NCBI GenBank assembly: GCA_910589395.1
Contig: CAJUTL010000038.1
Span: forward strand, 1 to 21,000
Direction of reading: 5' to 3'
Source of the DNA: an uncultured Oscillospiraceae bacterium
GTDB lineage: Bacteria > Bacillota_A > Clostridia > Oscillospirales > Acutalibacteraceae
Length of the DNA stretch: 21,000 nucleotides
How positions within the stretch are numbered: position 1 is the stretch's first letter; every line of letters starts with the position of its first letter. Positions 19,952 through 21,000 of the stretch are shown here, in pieces. Made by a program: the position numbers and the translations under genes. The notes under the pieces were generated by a model, which saw nothing but the letters and a program-made list of their open reading frames with translations, ran no database searches and had not been told where the DNA came from.

Positions 19952-20593
19952 ATGAGCTATGTATATTTCCCAAGCTGTAATTTCACGGCGGCAAGCCCAG
20001 AGGCGGCTGAGAGAATCAAGGCGTTTTTGGAAAAAAGAATGCCGGTGGCGGGCTGCTGCCGCGTAGATCAAACAGATTATTCTGAGAAAACTGTGGTTTA
20101 TTTCTGCCAGGCCTGCCGTGAAGTTTTGGAGGAGAAGGGGAACAGAAGGCAGAAAGCGGAAAACCTTTTCGTATACCTGGATCGTGATACGGAATTTTCC
20201 TGGCCCGATTACAGCGGCCTGACTGTCACGGTGCAGGACTGCTGGCGGGATCGGGAGCACCCGGAAATTTTTGACGCGGTGCGAAGCTGCCTGCGAAAAA
20301 TGGGCATAGCGGTTCTGGAAATGGAGGAAAACCGGGAAAGCTCCGTATTCTGCGGCAATCTTCATTTTGTGCCGAGAAATCCGGAAAACCGGGAGTTGCT
20401 TGCCCGGTTCCCCGATACGCCGCTCTACAAGCTTCCGTCGGAAGCGGAAGAACAGCTGATGCGGGAACAGGTGGAAAAACATCCCTGTCCTTTGGCGGTC
20501 TGCTATTGCAATCGCTGTGTAAAAGGCGTCGTGACAGGCGGGGGAAAGGCTGTTCATCTTCTGGAGCTTGTCACGGAGACCTGGAAGGAATAG
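19952..20593 (+). CDS. cysteine-rich HdrB/CCG-domain-like protein
   Basis: This is a 213-residue protein with twelve cysteines. Two similar halves are visible. The first has PSCN (Cys9), GCC (35-36) and CQAC (52, 55). The second has VQDCWRDREH (Cys97), LRKMGIAVLEME leading to FCG (134), and CYCNRC (184, 186, 189). The order C, CCG-like, CxxC is that of the cysteine-rich domain of heterodisulfide reductase HdrB and related Fe-S or redox proteins, although the CCG is altered to FCG in the second half. It probably binds an Fe-S cluster or metal. AGAGG lies six bases before the ATG. Position 36 bp after the EctB-like gene suggests one transcript; no functional link is known to me. Confidence 0.65.
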   Translation: MSYVYFPSCNFTAASPEAAERIKAFLEKRMPVAGCCRVDQTDYSEKTVVYFCQACREVLEEKGNRRQKAENLFVYLDRDTEFSWPDYSGLTVTVQDCWRDREHPEIFDAVRSCLRKMGIAVLEMEENRESSVFCGNLHFVPRNPENRELLARFPDTPLYKLPSEAEEQLMREQVEKHPCPLAVCYCNRCVKGVVTGGGKAVHLLELVTETWKE

Positions 20594-20606
20594 CGTTTTT
20601 ATTAGG

Positions 20607-20657
20607 AAACAAACGAACCTGAAGGCATTTTTAGGCTTCAGGTTCGTTTGTTTTTTT
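20607..20657 (+). terminator. strong intrinsic terminator
   Basis: An 18-bp perfect stem (20607-20624 with 20636-20653) is followed by a T-run. It ends the EctB-like/HdrB-like transcript. Confidence 0.92.
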
Positions 20658-20700
20658 GATAAGAGTAAAACAGTGAATTATAGCTTAACGCTCTAGTCGT

Positions 20701-21000
20701 TAGTTGTAAGATGTTAGTTGTTAGAGAGGAGCAAGTCCCCTTATTGTCATTCTGAGCGAAGCGAAGAATCTCGCCCTTTAGTAATTAGTTGTTAAGATGT
20801 TAGCCGTTAGAGAGGTACAAGTCCCCTCCTGTCATTCTGAGGAGCATAGCGACGAAGAATCTCGCCCTTTAGTAATTAGTTGTTAAGATGTTAGCCGTTA
20901 GAGAAGTACAAGCCCCCTCCTGTCATTCTGAGGAGCATAGCGACGAAGAATCTCGCCCTTTAGTAATTAGTTGTTAAGATGTTAGCCGTTAGAGAAGTAC
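20701..21000. repeat. tandem repeat of about 91 bp, TGTCATTCT family, continues past the window
   Basis: Successive units read TAGTTGT(T)AAGATGTTAG, GTTAGAGAGG, ACAAGTCCCCTCCT, GTCATTCTGAG, GAAGAATCTCGCCCTTT. The core TCGCCCTTT starts at 20771, 20862 and 20953, exactly 91 apart. The first unit is 6 bp shorter (GAGCGAAGCGAAG where later ones have GAGGAGCATAGCGACGAAG) and more diverged. Later copies are nearly identical, so expansion is recent. No convincing gene lies within. The same family forms the fold-backs at 525-628 and 11111-11246. Confidence 0.85.

Noticed and set aside
20701..21000. CRISPR array
   Set aside because: The repeats are contiguous 91-bp units without unique spacers of constant length, and no cas gene is near.

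Overview
The window looks like a chromosomal segment of an anaerobic gut Firmicute of class Clostridia, probably Oscillospiraceae/Ruminococcaceae. Reasons: moderately GC-rich Gram-positive genes with strong AAGGAGG-type ribosome binding sites; many sigma-A promoters close to TTGACA-N17-TATAAT; the rpsF-ssb-rpsR operon; a bile-salt-hydrolase-type enzyme; a manganese catalase of the CotJC type; and a high density of small hairpin-rich intergenic repeats. The genus assignment is inference.

Layout. 1-836: the 3' part of tRNA-Met(CAT) with its terminator, two further tRNA 3'-end scraps each followed by its own terminator, a multi-hairpin element whose ends copy the T-arm, and a fold-back repeat. 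837-4628: a MATE exporter and a LysR regulator that converge and overlap, then a promoter divergent from lysR driving a small ORF, a cyclophilin-like lipoprotein, a receiver-less winged-helix protein and a 51-residue membrane protein, closed by a terminator. 4701-6557: manganese catalase and a choloylglycine-hydrolase family enzyme. 6647-9939: a consensus promoter and long leader, an ABC exporter (ATPase plus two permeases of the PF06182 kind) and a GNAT acetyltransferase. 10216-13140: a zinc-ribbon membrane protein, a 0.7-kb block of repeats, a LytTR/DUF3021 pair, a SprT-like protein and a 162-bp MITE. 13165-16440: a small lipoprotein facing the rpsF-ssb-rpsR operon and a Prok-RING/DUF2628 membrane protein on the minus strand. 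16513-20657: prfB without its usual frameshift, a GNAT protein, an EctB-like aminotransferase with a structured leader, and a cysteine-rich HdrB/CCG-like protein. 20701-21000: a 91-bp tandem repeat running off the window.

How the parts work together. The clearest regulatory story is the LysR unit. The MATE promoter and the promoter divergent from lysR carry the same dyad, ATGCT-N5-AGCAT (a T-N11-A box), at identical distances from the -35 and -10. A second, weaker site abuts each -35, and the lysR -35 itself lies inside the dyad. This predicts one regulator activating both the exporter and the lipoprotein operon while repressing itself. The second theme is repeats: one sequence family (TGTCATTCT ... 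GAAGAATCTCGCCCTTT) occurs as fold-backs at 525-628 and 11111-11246 and as head-to-tail copies at the right edge. A different hairpin family shares a GAGCCG(R)CAGG(Y)G motif between about 260 and 11041.

I found no CRISPR array, phage module or obvious defence cassette. The items most worth follow-up are the LysR double-operator regulon, the tRNA-tail/T-arm element, the MITE at a stop codon, and the orphan EctB-like gene with its leader.
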